Part shown: positions 46,367 to 61,463 of the stretch, piece after piece
Numbering within the stretch: the first letter of the stretch is position 1
Layout of the letters: the number at the start of each line of letters is the position of its first letter
From: Rahnella bruchi
GTDB lineage: Bacteria > Pseudomonadota > Gammaproteobacteria > Enterobacterales > Enterobacteriaceae
NCBI RefSeq assembly: GCF_003614975.1
Contig: NZ_QZWI01000007.1
Span: 147,763 to 211,762 of the forward strand
Direction of reading: 5' to 3'
DNA: 64,000 bases
Position numbers and translations under genes: made by a program
Notes under the pieces: model-generated
Told to the model about the DNA's origin: nothing
Database searches by the model: none
What the model saw: only the letters and a program-made list of their open reading frames with translations

Positions 46367-46790
46367 TTGTGATTTATTTTGACTCCAAAAGTGCAATTTA
46401 TCGTGAGTATTTGCGTAAATTTAAGTCAAAAGTAAAAAACCGTCTAAAAAGCTGTCTTCAAACTGTCTTTTTTCGCCTTTTTTAGATCATTTTGTACAAA
46501 GACCACCTAAAGCCAAATGATTAGCACACGCAGTAATTAATCATAGTGCATGTAGTTTTTTATCCTGCTAATTTCAAATAGCATGATCATTGTGCTAATT
46601 ATGCACAACCCAGTCAGGGCGGGGGTTTTCGGGGAGTTGTCTTAAGGAATTGTGTTTAAAATAAGTACGGATTGTTTCGAAATCGTGAGCAACCACGTGG
46701 TTTCAAAAGTAAAAAGAAAATGATTGTAATAATTTATTACAGCGCGAAAGGAGATATCCAGTCATAAGACCAGATTGATAAGGATAAGTG

Positions 46791-46889
46791 ATGAAACAGC
46801 AGATTTTTGCCGTGCTTACGTATCGGCAACTCTTCATGAAAACTTTAATGATTGGGGTTAAAAAAGTGGTTTATGTGGCGCAAGCGTAA
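46791..46889 (+). CDS. Possible 32-residue small protein
   Basis: An ATG follows AAGGATAAGTG, giving a Shine-Dalgarno 6 bp away, and opens a 32-codon frame reading MKQQIFAVLTYRQLFMKT onward to TAA. It is basic and partly hydrophobic. It is divergent from flhD and unrelated to anything I know. The only support is the ribosome site and its position in otherwise empty DNA. Confidence 0.25.
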   Translation: MKQQIFAVLTYRQLFMKTLMIGVKKVVYVAQA

Positions 46890-47130
46890 ATTAAAAGCTT
46901 AAGAATAGGATTTTTATTACCTGACCAGCTGCACTCACTCGCTTTTACGTACAAAATACGAATAAAACACAACTTTTGCGCAGAGGGTTTCAGGTATAAG
47001 TGAATAGCCTGCAAAAGTGAAGGTCATTAAATTGTCTTATTCCTGAAATACGTTTCCAGGATACTGTTGAACAGTGATTACTTTCATTCAAAGCGATTTG
47101 ATTTGTCATTGAACGTTAATACAGCAAACT

Positions 47131-47162
47131 AAAAAAAGGCCTGCTGATATTTCAGGCAGGCC
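47131..47162 (-). terminator. Rho-independent terminator of yeeZ
   Basis: GGCCTGC (47138-47144) pairs with GCAGGCC (47156-47162), followed on the minus strand by seven T. It lies about 33 bp beyond the yeeZ stop. Confidence 0.88.
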
Positions 47163-47195
47163 ATAACTTATTATTATCCAAAAACCGTTTAACGA

Positions 47196-48020
47196 TTAAA
47201 AAGGCATAGATCGCGGGTCCGGATACTGATACTCAAAACCGAGTTCTTTACAGATCCGCTCACCATCTACAATTTTGCCCTTTCCTGCTGAAGCTTCATC
47301 AGCAAATGTTGGCGGTTGCAGCCCCATCTGTCTGGCCAGTGCCGGATAGAAATCAGCTTTAGCCGGATGTTTCGGCGCGCATAAGTTGAAGGTATGCCCT
47401 CCTTTTGGCCGGCTAAGCAGTAATGCGATTGCCGCCACAACGTCATCCTGATGCACCAGATTGACACCGTGCTGTCCGCCTTTCACCTGTGTTTTACCCG
47501 CCATGAAACGGCCAGGATGACGGTCTCCGCCCACCAGACCCGCCAGTCGCAGCACGTCGACCGAAGTATTGGGCAATCCGTGGAACCAGTTCTCCAGCTC
47601 TTTGAGGACCTTGCCGCTCGTTGTTACCGGCTCCAGAGGTGAATCTTCACGCACAGTGCCTTCTGCTTCTCCATAAACTGACGTCGAACTGGTGAAAATA
47701 ATCCGCTTCACGTTATGCGCCAGCGCGCTGTCAGTTAGAAGCTGCACTGCCTGGAAATAAAGTTCACTTCCCTCTACAGTCCGGCGCGCAGGCAGAGTGA
47801 TAATCAGGGCATCAACATTGAGCAGACGATCAAGGTCCTCCGCTTCGCACTCCATTTCTGGCGCGAAAACCAGCGGAAAGCATTCGATCCCCACCATTCT
47901 TGCGGCGTCCACTCCATCGAGCGTCGTTTTGCTGCCCACCACATCGTAACCTTTTGAAGCCAGCGCCATCGCCAGTGGCATTCCCAGCCAGCCCAGACCG
48001 ATAATCGAAACCTTCTTCAT
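47196..48020 (-). CDS. yeeZ: NAD(P)-dependent SDR family epimerase/reductase YeeZ
   Basis: A 274-residue Rossmann-fold protein, the E. coli length. From the ATG at 48018-48020 (GGAG 6 bp upstream) it begins MKKVSIIGLGWLGMPLA with the GxGxxG dinucleotide motif. The extended-SDR serine/tyrosine region reads FTSSTSVYGEA. The substrate is unknown. Its place divergent from hisL-hisG matches E. coli, where yeeZ also adjoins the his operon. Confidence 0.93.
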   Translation of the reverse strand: MKKVSIIGLGWLGMPLAMALASKGYDVVGSKTTLDGVDAARMVGIECFPLVFAPEMECEAEDLDRLLNVDALIITLPARRTVEGSELYFQAVQLLTDSALAHNVKRIIFTSSTSVYGEAEGTVREDSPLEPVTTSGKVLKELENWFHGLPNTSVDVLRLAGLVGGDRHPGRFMAGKTQVKGGQHGVNLVHQDDVVAAIALLLSRPKGGHTFNLCAPKHPAKADFYPALARQMGLQPPTFADEASAGKGKIVDGERICKELGFEYQYPDPRSMPF

Positions 48021-48324
48021 ACTTTGCTCCGTTTGTTCAGAGGCATTTGGCATCACATCACCAACTGCTGATATCTTCCTTTATACTAGCAAATATCGCC
48101 TTTTCCCCGTTCAGTCTGCGTAAGGTTTTCTTCAGGTCTGTTAACAGATCATTCAATTTTTAGATGAAACCCCTTCCTCTGATAAGAAAAACTCATCATC
48201 CGAAAAAAAGGTTGCGCTGCTGCCGCCCGATAGTTTAGTTTTATTGGCAACGAATTTGATATGTGCGGCGAATGACTCAAACCTGGATCACGCGGCATTT
48301 AAATCACCCGATTGAGATACTGAC
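48021..48324. promoter_or_regulatory. yeeZ/his divergent promoter region
   Basis: An AT-rich gap that must hold the his promoter and the yeeZ promoter. I could not assign hexamers with confidence. The his leader transcript should start a few tens of bases before 48325. Confidence 0.5.
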
Positions 48325-48372
48325 ATGACAAACGTTCTGATTAACCATCATCATCACCATCACCCTGACTAG
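48325..48372 (+). CDS. hisL: his operon leader peptide
   Basis: A 15-residue leader peptide: MTNVLIN, six consecutive histidines (CAT CAT CAT CAC CAT CAC), then PD and TAG. E. coli HisL has seven histidines in the same position and the same PD end. Ribosome stalling at these codons when charged tRNA-His is scarce favours the antiterminator. Together with the terminator at 48436 it forms the attenuator. Confidence 0.96.
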   Translation: MTNVLINHHHHHHPD

Positions 48373-48435
48373 TCTTTCAGGCGATTGGTGCTGGGAGACT
48401 GTTTAGATCTTCCAGTGGCGCAGAACGCAGAGATA

Positions 48436-48469
48436 GCCCCCGGAAGATTTCTTCCGGGGGCTTTTTTTT
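48436..48469 (+). terminator. his attenuator (rho-independent terminator)
   Basis: An 11-bp perfect stem GCCCCCGGAAG (48436-48446) pairs with 48451-48461 around ATTT and is followed by eight T. It lies 64 bp after the leader peptide stop, as in the classic his attenuator. Confidence 0.96.
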
Positions 48470-48541
48470 GGCCTGACGGATTGAAGTTGAAGAATTTTAC
48501 ACAAAACGATTTATATAAATAATTGAGAAACTGAGGTCATC

Positions 48542-49441
48542 ATGCTGGATAAAACACGTTTACGGATAGCAATGCAGAAGTCGGGTCGCCTGAGCGATGA
48601 ATCACGCGAATTGCTGGCGCGCTGCGGCATTAAAATCAATCTTCAGGAACAGCGTCTCATCGCTTTCGCTGAAAACATGCCCATCGACATTTTGCGCGTA
48701 CGTGATGACGATATCCCGGGACTGGTGATGGATGGCGTGGTTGATCTGGGTATCATCGGCGAAAATGTGCTGGAAGAAGAGCTGCTGAGCCGTCGCGCAC
48801 AAGGCGAAGACCCGCGTTACTTCACGCTGCGTCGGCTGGATTTCGGCGGCTGCCGTCTGTCACTGGCGACTCCGCTGGACACCGAATACACCGGCCCGCA
48901 AAGTCTGCAAAACGCGCGTATCGCCACCTCTTATCCGCACCTGCTCAAGCAATACCTCGACAAAAAAGGTGTTGATTTCAAATCCTGCCTGCTGAACGGC
49001 TCTGTTGAAGTCGCACCCCGCGCTGGTTTGTCTGATGCGATTTGTGACCTGGTGTCGACCGGCGCAACGCTGGAAGCCAACGGCCTGCGCGAGGTGGAAG
49101 TGATTTACCGCTCAAAAGCCTGTCTGATCCAGCGCGACGGCGAAATGCCACAGGAGAAGCAACTGCTGATCGACAAAATGATGACCCGTATTCAGGGCGT
49201 TATTCAGGCTCGCGAATCCAAATACATTATGTTGCACGCGCCAAGTGAGCGTCTGGACGAAATCGTGGCCCTGCTGCCGGGTGCAGAACGTCCGACCATT
49301 CTGCCACTGGCAGGCGATCAGCAACGCGTGGCCATGCACATGGTCAGCAGTGAAACTCTGTTCTGGGAAACTATGGAGAAACTGAAAGCGCTGGGCGCCA
49401 GCTCCATTCTGGTTCTGCCAATCGAAAAAATGATGGAGTAA
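48542..49441 (+). CDS. hisG: ATP phosphoribosyltransferase HisG
   Basis: A 299-residue long-form HisG that joins PRPP to ATP in the first step of histidine synthesis. The C-terminal ACT-like domain for histidine feedback is present (about 225-299). [14 protein letters not shown] marks the PRPP-binding loop. GAGG lies before the ATG. It heads the operon after the attenuator. Confidence 0.98.
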   Translation: MLDKTRLRIAMQKSGRLSDESRELLARCGIKINLQEQRLIAFAENMPIDILRVRDDDIPGLVMDGVVDLGIIGENVLEEELLSRRAQGEDPRYFTLRRLDFGGCRLSLATPLDTEYTGPQSLQNARIATSYPHLLKQYLDKKGVDFKSCLLNGSVEVAPRAGLSDAICDLVSTGATLEANGLREVEVIYRSKACLIQRDGEMPQEKQLLIDKMMTRIQGVIQARESKYIMLHAPSERLDEIVALLPGAERPTILPLAGDQQRVAMHMVSSETLFWETMEKLKALGASSILVLPIEKMME

Positions 49442-49444
49442 GCC

Positions 49445-55054
<5,610 letters not shown>

Positions 55055-55058
<4 letters not shown>

Positions 55059-55696
55059 GTAATCAGGACGTAAAAACCGGTCTGCTGACCAGTGAACAGA
55101 TTAACCAGCTGGACTGGGCAAAAGTGGACAATCTGATGCCAGCCATCATCCAGCATGCGGTATCGGGTGAAGTACTGATGCTCGGTTATATGAATCAGGA
55201 AGCGCTGAGCGTTACCCAGTCTTCCGGGAAAGTCACCTTTTATTCGCGTACCAAAGAACGTCTGTGGACTAAAGGCGAAACGTCAGAAAACTATCTGAAT
55301 GTGGTCAGCATCACACCAGATTGTGATAACGACACGCTGCTGGTCCTGGTTAATCCTGTTGGCCCGACCTGTCATAAAGGCAATAACAGCTGCTTCCACC
55401 CTGCCGAAACCGACTGGGCGTTTTTATATCAGCTGGAAGAACTGCTGGCGTCACGCAAAACAGCCGATCCGGATAGCTCTTATACTGCAAAACTGTACGC
55501 CAGCGGCACCAAACGTATCGCGCAGAAAGTCGGTGAAGAAGGCGTGGAAACCGCACTGGCCGCCACGGTCAATGACCGCTTTGAACTGAAGAATGAAGCC
55601 TCGGATCTTATGTATCACCTCCTGGTATTGTTGCAGGATCAGGATTTAAATCTGAGTGCAGTGATCGACAATTTGCGTCAACGTCATAAGAAGTAA
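55055..55696 (+). CDS. hisI: Bifunctional phosphoribosyl-AMP cyclohydrolase / phosphoribosyl-ATP diphosphatase HisI
   Basis: A 213-residue fusion with a GTG start. The N-terminal cyclohydrolase has the zinc cysteine region [12 protein letters not shown] and DCDNDTLLV. The C-terminal pyrophosphohydrolase has [13 protein letters not shown]. It is about ten residues longer at the N-terminus than E. coli HisI. It is the last his gene; a terminator follows. Confidence 0.97.
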
Positions 55697-55714
55697 CGCC
55701 AGATTCGGGATACA

Positions 55715-55752
55715 AAAAAGCCGCCTTTGCTGAAGAGCATTGGCGGCTTTTT
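55715..55752. terminator. Bidirectional terminator between hisI and wzzB
   Basis: AAAAAGCCGCC (55715-55725) pairs with GGCGGCTTTTT (55742-55752). A and T tracts on either side suit both convergent genes. Confidence 0.9.
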
Positions 55753-55767
55753 AGTAATGGCTATTTA

Positions 55768-56760
55768 TCAGTTACGCGGTGAATAACTTTTTACCATGTT
55801 CCGTCCCAGCACAATCAGGGAGCCCACAACAATACCCATAATCGCACCAATGAGTAAAATTAATACTTTCTTAGGGCTATCTCTGTGTACTGGCAGATCA
55901 GGCTTCATGACGTAGCGAAGCGCATAGGTTGAGTCTGGTTTAGATTTTAGCGCACTAATGGCTAACAATGTCTGACGAGCCTGATAATAAGAAGCATCAA
56001 GTGGTAAAGGTCGCGTCGCTTCATTTTTAATGGTGGCAGAGAGTGCGTTGCTACCCAAAACAAAAAGAGTGTCTTCGGAGAGCGTTTCCGCCTGCTGAAC
56101 CAGAGTATCTTTAATATTAGCTTGTTGAGCAACCAACAATGACTGATTTAACATTTTCAAACGAAGGTCTTTCTTTTCCTGAGCAACCTTCTCTTGGGTA
56201 GCTAAGTCCTCTTTGAGGTCATCAATTTTAGAGTTAATACTACTCTGCAAGTCATTATCTAACTCAGTCACGACTCGCTTGTTAATTTGCTGTATGTAAG
56301 TAGTGAGGGTCTTTTGCGCCTCTCCAGCAGTCTTCGCGGTATAACTGATTTTGAGGGGAACCGGTTGATCTTTAACAGCCGGAGCTATAACCAGCTTTTC
56401 CGGATCAACCTGATTGCCAAGTTGTTCAGATAACGCAGAAATGGAAGCATTAAATCGGCCGAAAAAACGTTGCTGAACATCGACAACGGTTGGGGCGTTT
56501 GCGGGATTCTGACTATAAAGTACGCTCATGGCGTTGTTGTAGTTTGCAACTTGTCCCGAATCGGGGTAAGTAACAATGGCATCTGAAGTCCATTTCTGTT
56601 TAGCCACAGACAAGTAGACAACCGCCAGAATAATTGTCAAAACCATAACTGTAAAGATTACTATTTTACCACGCCACAACTGCAAAAGGACGTCGATGAG
56701 GTCAATTTCTTCATTTGGTTTCGAAGACAGGTTATTGGTCATTTTGTTATCTTGATTCAT
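55768..56760 (-). CDS. wzzB: O-antigen chain length determinant Wzz
   Basis: A 330-residue inner-membrane polysaccharide co-polymerase that sets O-antigen length in the Wzy pathway. It begins with a soluble stretch containing EIDLIDVLLQLWRGK, then TM1 (about 33-53). The long periplasmic coiled-coil domain follows, and the proline-rich TM2 region comes after LPVHRDSPKK near 290-320. It is convergent with hisI and follows gnd; no ugd gene lies between, unlike E. coli. Met7 is an alternative start. Confidence 0.94.
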   Translation of the reverse strand: MNQDNKMTNNLSSKPNEEIDLIDVLLQLWRGKIVIFTVMVLTIILAVVYLSVAKQKWTSDAIVTYPDSGQVANYNNAMSVLYSQNPANAPTVVDVQQRFFGRFNASISALSEQLGNQVDPEKLVIAPAVKDQPVPLKISYTAKTAGEAQKTLTTYIQQINKRVVTELDNDLQSSINSKIDDLKEDLATQEKVAQEKKDLRLKMLNQSLLVAQQANIKDTLVQQAETLSEDTLFVLGSNALSATIKNEATRPLPLDASYYQARQTLLAISALKSKPDSTYALRYVMKPDLPVHRDSPKKVLILLIGAIMGIVVGSLIVLGRNMVKSYSPRN

Positions 56761-56912
56761 GATTACCCTAGAGAAAAACAGTCACATTTGGTCAGTGATA
56801 TGTGCCTGTCGATTATAGACAGGTTTCCAGAGAAAATTGGGATTATAAGCAATGATTTTCGTAAGAATTCCCTGAAAAAACCACTTGGGAATTTAAGGGA
56901 AAAGATCACGGT

Positions 56913-56940
56913 CAAAAAAAACGCCCCTCTGCGGGGCGTT
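56913..56940 (-). terminator. Rho-independent terminator of gnd
   Basis: AACGCCCC (56920-56927) pairs with 56933-56940, and on the minus strand at least seven T follow. It lies 21 bp beyond the gnd stop. The 152 bp from here to wzzB should hold the wzzB promoter. Confidence 0.9.
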
Positions 56941-56960
56941 AATATTTTAGTTAACGCTGA

Positions 56961-58370
56961 TTAATCCATCCACTCGGTATGGAAAACGCCATCTTTATCG
57001 GTACGTTTGTAGGTATGTGCACCGAAGTAGTCACGCTGTGCCTGGATCAGGTTAGCTGGCAGAACCGCAGAACGGTAGCTGTCATAGTAGTTGATCGCAG
57101 CGGAGAAGGTCGGTGTCGGGATACCGTTCTGAACAGCATAGGACACGACATCACGCAGCGCTTGCTGGTATTCATCAGCGATGTTTTTAAAGTACGGAGC
57201 CAGCAGCAGGTTCGCGATGGAAGCATTTTCAGCATACGCATCGGTAATTTTTTGCAGGAATTGTGCACGGATGATGCAACCCGCACGGAAGATCTTCGCG
57301 ATTTCGCCGTAGTTCAGGTCCCAGTTGTTCTCATCTGATGCCGCTTTAAGCTGTGAGAAACCCTGCGCGTAAGAAACGAGTTTACCCAGATACAGAGCAC
57401 GACGTACTTTCTCAATGAACTCTGCTTTGTCGCCAGAGAAAGATTTAACAGCCGGGCCAGACAACACTTTAGAAGCCGCAACACGCTGGTCTTTCAGGGA
57501 AGACAGGTAACGGGCAAAAACAGACTCAGTGATCAGGGTCAGTGGCTCGCCGAGATCCAGAGAGCTCTGGCTGGTCCATTTACCGGTACCTTTGTTCGCT
57601 GCTTCGTCCAGAATCACATCGACCAGGTATTTACCTTCTTCGTCTTTCTTAGTGAAGATATCTTTGGTGATGTCGATCAGGTAGCTGCTCAGCTCGCCTT
57701 TGTTCCACTCAGCGAAAGTGGTTGCCAGTTCTTCGTTGCTCAGGTTCAGGGACTGTTTCAGCAGGGAATACGCTTCTGCGATCAACTGCATGTCGCCGTA
57801 TTCGATACCGTTATGAACCATCTTCACGTAATGCCCTGCGCCATCTGCACCGATGTAAGCTACACAAGCATCGCCATCTTCAGCACGAGCAGCGATTTTC
57901 TCAAGAATTGGGGCAACCAGTGCGTACGCTTCTTTCTGACCACCAGGCATGATGGATGGGCCTTTCAGTGCGCCCTCTTCACCACCGGATACACCAGTAC
58001 CGATGAAGTTGAAGCCCTGCTCGGAAAGTTCGCGGTTACGACGAATGGTATCTTTATAATAAGTGTTACCGCCATCGATGAGGATATCGCCTTTATCCAG
58101 GTGCGGAGTCAGGGATGCGATGGTTTTATCAGTTGCTTCACCGGCTTTCACCATCAGCAAGATACGACGAGGTTTTTCCAGCGAGTCAACAAACTCTTCG
58201 ACGGTGTAGTGCGGAACAAGATTTTTACCCGGGTTTTCAGCGATGACTTCATCAGTCTTGTCGCCAGAACGGTTAAAAATGGAAACGGAATAACCACGGC
58301 TTTCAATGTTAAGCGCGAGGTTACGGCCCATGACCGCCATACCGACAACGCCGATCTGTTGTTTGGACAT
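56961..58370 (-). CDS. gnd: 6-phosphogluconate dehydrogenase, decarboxylating (Gnd)
   Basis: A 469-residue enzyme of the oxidative pentose phosphate pathway that converts 6-phosphogluconate to ribulose 5-phosphate with NADP. The dinucleotide motif is [14 protein letters not shown], and the substrate signature is [23 protein letters not shown]. The ATG at 58368-58370 has GGAG 6 bp upstream. A TTG two codons earlier lacks spacing and is not used. It is the conserved flank of the O-antigen cluster. Confidence 0.98.
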   Translation of the reverse strand: MSKQQIGVVGMAVMGRNLALNIESRGYSVSIFNRSGDKTDEVIAENPGKNLVPHYTVEEFVDSLEKPRRILLMVKAGEATDKTIASLTPHLDKGDILIDGGNTYYKDTIRRNRELSEQGFNFIGTGVSGGEEGALKGPSIMPGGQKEAYALVAPILEKIAARAEDGDACVAYIGADGAGHYVKMVHNGIEYGDMQLIAEAYSLLKQSLNLSNEELATTFAEWNKGELSSYLIDITKDIFTKKDEEGKYLVDVILDEAANKGTGKWTSQSSLDLGEPLTLITESVFARYLSSLKDQRVAASKVLSGPAVKSFSGDKAEFIEKVRRALYLGKLVSYAQGFSQLKAASDENNWDLNYGEIAKIFRAGCIIRAQFLQKITDAYAENASIANLLLAPYFKNIADEYQQALRDVVSYAVQNGIPTPTFSAAINYYDSYRSAVLPANLIQAQRDYFGAHTYKRTDKDGVFHTEWMD

Positions 58371-58693
58371 TAGCAACTCCTGTCTGTAATAGTTGAACGC
58401 TCAGTTTTTAGTCTAAACACCTGTTTAAAGTGAGTTTATCTGCGCTGAGCTATACAAATGAACATAGGTATTGTACATGAGAATGATCGAGGGGGAACCT
58501 ATCGCAGCGATCACAAAATGCGTTTCCAAAAGACGACGGATTTCAGGCGGATCTTTGTTACAAGTAATCTCAGCGTAGGTCTTGCAGGGATTATCATTCA
58601 AGACTTAAGCTAAAAACATATGTAAAAAGCTCTACACAAATATATATTAAATAACCTAATGGCAGAGCTGACCAAAAATGAATCAGTATTTTG
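58371..58693 (-). promoter_or_regulatory. Intergenic region between wbuC and gnd (gnd promoter)
   Basis: A 323-bp AT-rich gap. The minus strand has TGTACA (58477-58472), 17 bp, then TATAGC (58454-58449), a weak candidate gnd promoter about 80 bp upstream of the start. No strong terminator for the O-antigen transcript was seen. Nothing else is recognised. Confidence 0.35.
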
Positions 58694-59098
58694 CTACCAT
58701 TGAGGAAAAGACTTGGCAAAATTAGGATCAAAAGGTCCTTCTTTTATCTCAAGCATCAATGCCTGATCGGAGACGCATTCCACACTATGAATTTCATTGG
58801 GAGCAAATTCTACCAACCCGGTTTTTTGGGCAGGCCCCGCTAGGAATTCATCGATGATTTTACCCGATACATCATGAATACAAACCTTAATACATCCCTC
58901 CGTCACGCTAAACATTTCCCATTGATGAGGAAGCTCATGAAAGTGAGGCTCAACATAACTTCCTTTGACTAAGGCAATGAGTAAACGCTGAACTTTGTCC
59001 TGATGAGATTGATGCAACAAATGATGTGACCGTTTTCTTTCTGAAATCACGGCCTGCCGGTACAGTTCGTCTATAAACTGTCTATCAAGTGTTCTCAT
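58694..59098 (-). CDS. wbuC: WbuC family cupin-fold metalloprotein
   Basis: A 134-residue small cupin. Likely metal ligands stand in PHFHELPHQWEMFSV, with a second cupin motif around NEIHSVE. I start it at the ATG at 59096-59098, after a G-rich CTGGGGGC site, giving MRTLDRQFIDELYRQA. It overlaps the end of wbuB by 14 bp. WbuC sits at the end of many O-antigen clusters next to gnd, including E. coli O26, and its role is unresolved. The separate cupin should not be confused with the missing cupin half of the reductase at 61435. Confidence 0.88.
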   Translation of the reverse strand: MRTLDRQFIDELYRQAVISERKRSHHLLHQSHQDKVQRLLIALVKGSYVEPHFHELPHQWEMFSVTEGCIKVCIHDVSGKIIDEFLAGPAQKTGLVEFAPNEIHSVECVSDQALMLEIKEGPFDPNFAKSFPQW

Positions 59099-60302
59099 TA
59101 AAAGCCCCCAGGCACTTTTCAATATGCTTAGCTGCAGAATTAACTGAAAATTGATTGATCAATAATTGCTTAGCATTTTCGCCAATTTTACGACGTAAAG
59201 ATTCATCAAAATAAAGTTTCTCAGCAGAGGAATAGAGATTTTCATCTTCACCATTAAAATGAATGAAGCCAGCTTCGTTATCATTTACTAAATCAAGAAG
59301 ATCATTTCCTTTATTAACGCTTCCTAAGATTGGTAAAGACTCAACCATATAACCTAATAATTTACCAGGGAAGTTATGAGCAGTATGGTTAGCGGACAAT
59401 GAAAACAAGCCTATATCCACTTCAGTAAGAATATTTTTAAACTCGTCCTGATTAACCGAAGGCAAATAAGTAAAGTTTTCTAACTTCCATTCCTTTGCTA
59501 AAGAATTAATTAAATTAACTTCATCTCCCTGACCAACAAACAAGAAATGGGCTTTTTCATAAGCGCTCATTCTTTTTACCAATCTCATCAAATTGCCCAT
59601 ATCTTGGGCATGCCCAATATTTCCTCCATAGAAGAAAATAATTTTATCCTGAAGATAAAGCTTTTCCCTTACAGAAACAAAATTGTGGGAGTTTTTTATG
59701 ACTGGACTAACATCTGCCCAATTACGGAAAACCTCACATTTGTGGCCTGGGTGGAGGGATTCAAATAACTGAAGATTCTTTAGCGACATAAGCCCAATAT
59801 GATCGGCCGCAGCATAATTCTTATGTTCAAAGAAACGAAAATATTTAGCAATGAAAGAATTATTACTAATAATCCCTTCATCAATTGCCCATTGAGGAAA
59901 AAGATCTCTCAAAATTAAATAGGATGGGCAAGACCAAACGCGTTTAATTTTCTTTACAAACCCACCGAAGAATATAGATGGTGAATAATAGACAACACCA
60001 TCAACACGGTTCTCATTGATTATTTTCGAAGCCGATTTCCAAGCATTAATTGAAAGTAGAGTTTCATTAATAGCGCGCTTTATTTTGGGAATATCTTTTA
60101 TTGGCCCACTTTTAAATTTATAGACCTTAATACCATCGATGTTAAGAATAGTAAGAGATTCTTGATTATTTTGATCATTAGGGCAAATGACAATAGGGTC
60201 ATGGCCACTTTGCTTTAAGGCTAAAGCAAGCTCATGCATCATCTTCGCACTAACCCTGGTGCTAAATGGCAAATAATCGTCACAAATCAAAACAAGCCGC
60301 AT
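59085..60302 (-). CDS. wbuB: Glycosyltransferase family 4 protein, WbuB-like
   Basis: A 405-residue GT-B glycosyltransferase that acts at the cytoplasmic face on the lipid-linked O unit. The N-terminal domain starts MRLVLICDDYLPFSTRVSAKM. The C-terminal nucleotide-sugar domain shows FFYGGNIGHAQDM and PGKLLGYMVESLPIL. In E. coli O26 WbuB is assigned transfer of L-FucNAc. The acceptor and donor here are inferred from neighbours and may be L-QuiNAc. Confidence 0.85.
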   Translation of the reverse strand: MRLVLICDDYLPFSTRVSAKMMHELALALKQSGHDPIVICPNDQNNQESLTILNIDGIKVYKFKSGPIKDIPKIKRAINETLLSINAWKSASKIINENRVDGVVYYSPSIFFGGFVKKIKRVWSCPSYLILRDLFPQWAIDEGIISNNSFIAKYFRFFEHKNYAAADHIGLMSLKNLQLFESLHPGHKCEVFRNWADVSPVIKNSHNFVSVREKLYLQDKIIFFYGGNIGHAQDMGNLMRLVKRMSAYEKAHFLFVGQGDEVNLINSLAKEWKLENFTYLPSVNQDEFKNILTEVDIGLFSLSANHTAHNFPGKLLGYMVESLPILGSVNKGNDLLDLVNDNEAGFIHFNGEDENLYSSAEKLYFDESLRRKIGENAKQLLINQFSVNSAAKHIEKCLGAFNENT

Positions 60303-61463
60303 TTAATCCTTCTTCCAAACTTTTTGATTAACAAAATTGGTATAGCTCATAATAATGCGCAAGATTTTCAGTGATACGTTGTCAATCTGATAATCAGCAA
60401 CCATTCTTAATTCTCTTTCCTCACTACCTCTTTTCTGAGTTTCGAGAATTGATAACCCCTGGAGGACTCGCTCCAAATCAAGACCCACAAACATGACTGC
60501 TGCCTCTTCAAAACCTTCAGGCCTCTCATGTACTTCTCTAAGATTTAACGCGGGGAAATTCAAAATAGATGATTCTTCAGTTATTGTGCCACTGTCAGAT
60601 AAAACAGCCTTAGAGTCTTGTTGAAGCTTAACATAGTCAAGAAAACCAAATGGTTTCAAAAATTGAACGTTTGTTTTTACAGATAGTTTTAAAGAATCTA
60701 TTTTTTTTCGGGTTCTAGGATGTGTAGATACAATAATAGGTATATTGTAAGTAACTGACAATGTATTAAGTATGTCGATTAATTTTTCCAATTTATCAGG
60801 TGAGTCAACATTTTCCTCACGATGAGAACTAATAAGGAAATATTCGCCTGATTTTAGATTTAATTTATTTAATATATCAGAAGATTTTATCCCATCCCTA
60901 TAATAATCCAACACCTCGCGCATCGGGCTACCAGTTTTAATGATTTGGTCAGCTGGAATCCCTTCTCTTAATAAGTACTCCCTTGCTATTTCGCTATACG
61001 TTAAATTGATGTCAGCAATATGATCAACTATTTTTCTGTTTATCTCTTCAGGAACCCTGTAGTCAAAGCAGCGGTTACCAGCTTCCATATGAAAAATTGG
61101 GATTTTTTTTCTTTTTGCAGCGATTGATACTAAAGCACTATTTGTATCGCCAAGAATCAGTAAAGCTTCTGGCTTAATTTCTTCAAACACCTTATCAGAT
61201 TCAATTATTACCTTACCAATCGTTTCAGCAGCATTCAAGCCCGCCGCTTCTAAAAAGTAGTCCGGCTTTCTGATACCCAAATCGGAAAAGAATACTTCAT
61301 TTAACTCATAGTCATAATTCTGACCTGTATGAACCAATACATGATCTGTAAATTCATCTAGAATTGCGATAATACGAGATAAACGAATGATTTCTGGCCT
61401 GGTACCAACTACTGTGACAATTTTAATTTTCTTATTATTTGAAGTATTGATTGTATTCATCAT
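60303..61463 (-). CDS. Non-hydrolysing UDP-N-acetylglucosamine 2-epimerase-like protein (FnlC/QnlC/WecB family)
   Basis: A 386-residue cytosolic epimerase. The N-terminal motif is VVGTRPEIIRLSRI. Conserved acid and histidine positions are in HTGQNYDYELNEVFF, HMEAGNRCFD and SSHREENVDSP, with SDSGTITEESS in the C-terminal UDP domain. In this cluster it should invert C2 of a 6-deoxy-L-sugar, the third step to UDP-L-FucNAc (FnlC/WbjD) or UDP-L-QuiNAc (WbvD). The start overlaps the reductase gene by 29 bp; the second Met is an alternative. Confidence 0.87.
   Translation of the reverse strand: MMNTINTSNNKKIKIVTVVGTRPEIIRLSRIIAILDEFTDHVLVHTGQNYDYELNEVFFSDLGIRKPDYFLEAAGLNAAETIGKVIIESDKVFEEIKPEALLILGDTNSALVSIAAKRKKIPIFHMEAGNRCFDYRVPEEINRKIVDHIADINLTYSEIAREYLLREGIPADQIIKTGSPMREVLDYYRDGIKSSDILNKLNLKSGEYFLISSHREENVDSPDKLEKLIDILNTLSVTYNIPIIVSTHPRTRKKIDSLKLSVKTNVQFLKPFGFLDYVKLQQDSKAVLSDSGTITEESSILNFPALNLREVHERPEGFEEAAVMFVGLDLERVLQGLSILETQKRGSEERELRMVADYQIDNVSLKILRIIMSYTNFVNQKVWKKD

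Larger units (their letters stand above)
45937..47130. promoter_or_regulatory. Long gene-free flhDC regulatory region
   Basis: Nearly 1.2 kb of AT-rich DNA upstream of flhD. The proximal 350 bp looks like a transcribed leader. Promoter, RcsAB and CRP elements lie at 46266-46366 and are listed separately. The distal part (46370-47130) shows only one short open frame with a good ribosome site (46791-46889). The length suits a hub promoter read by many regulators. Confidence 0.6.

Noticed and set aside
46902..46916. Second possible RcsAB box (TAAGAATAGGATTTT)
   Set aside because: Only the first half matches the consensus, and it is far from the inferred promoter. The box at 46266 is much better.
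58371..58376. TTG start two codons upstream of gnd
   Set aside because: GGAG would touch the start codon directly. The ATG at 58368-58370 has normal spacing and family length.
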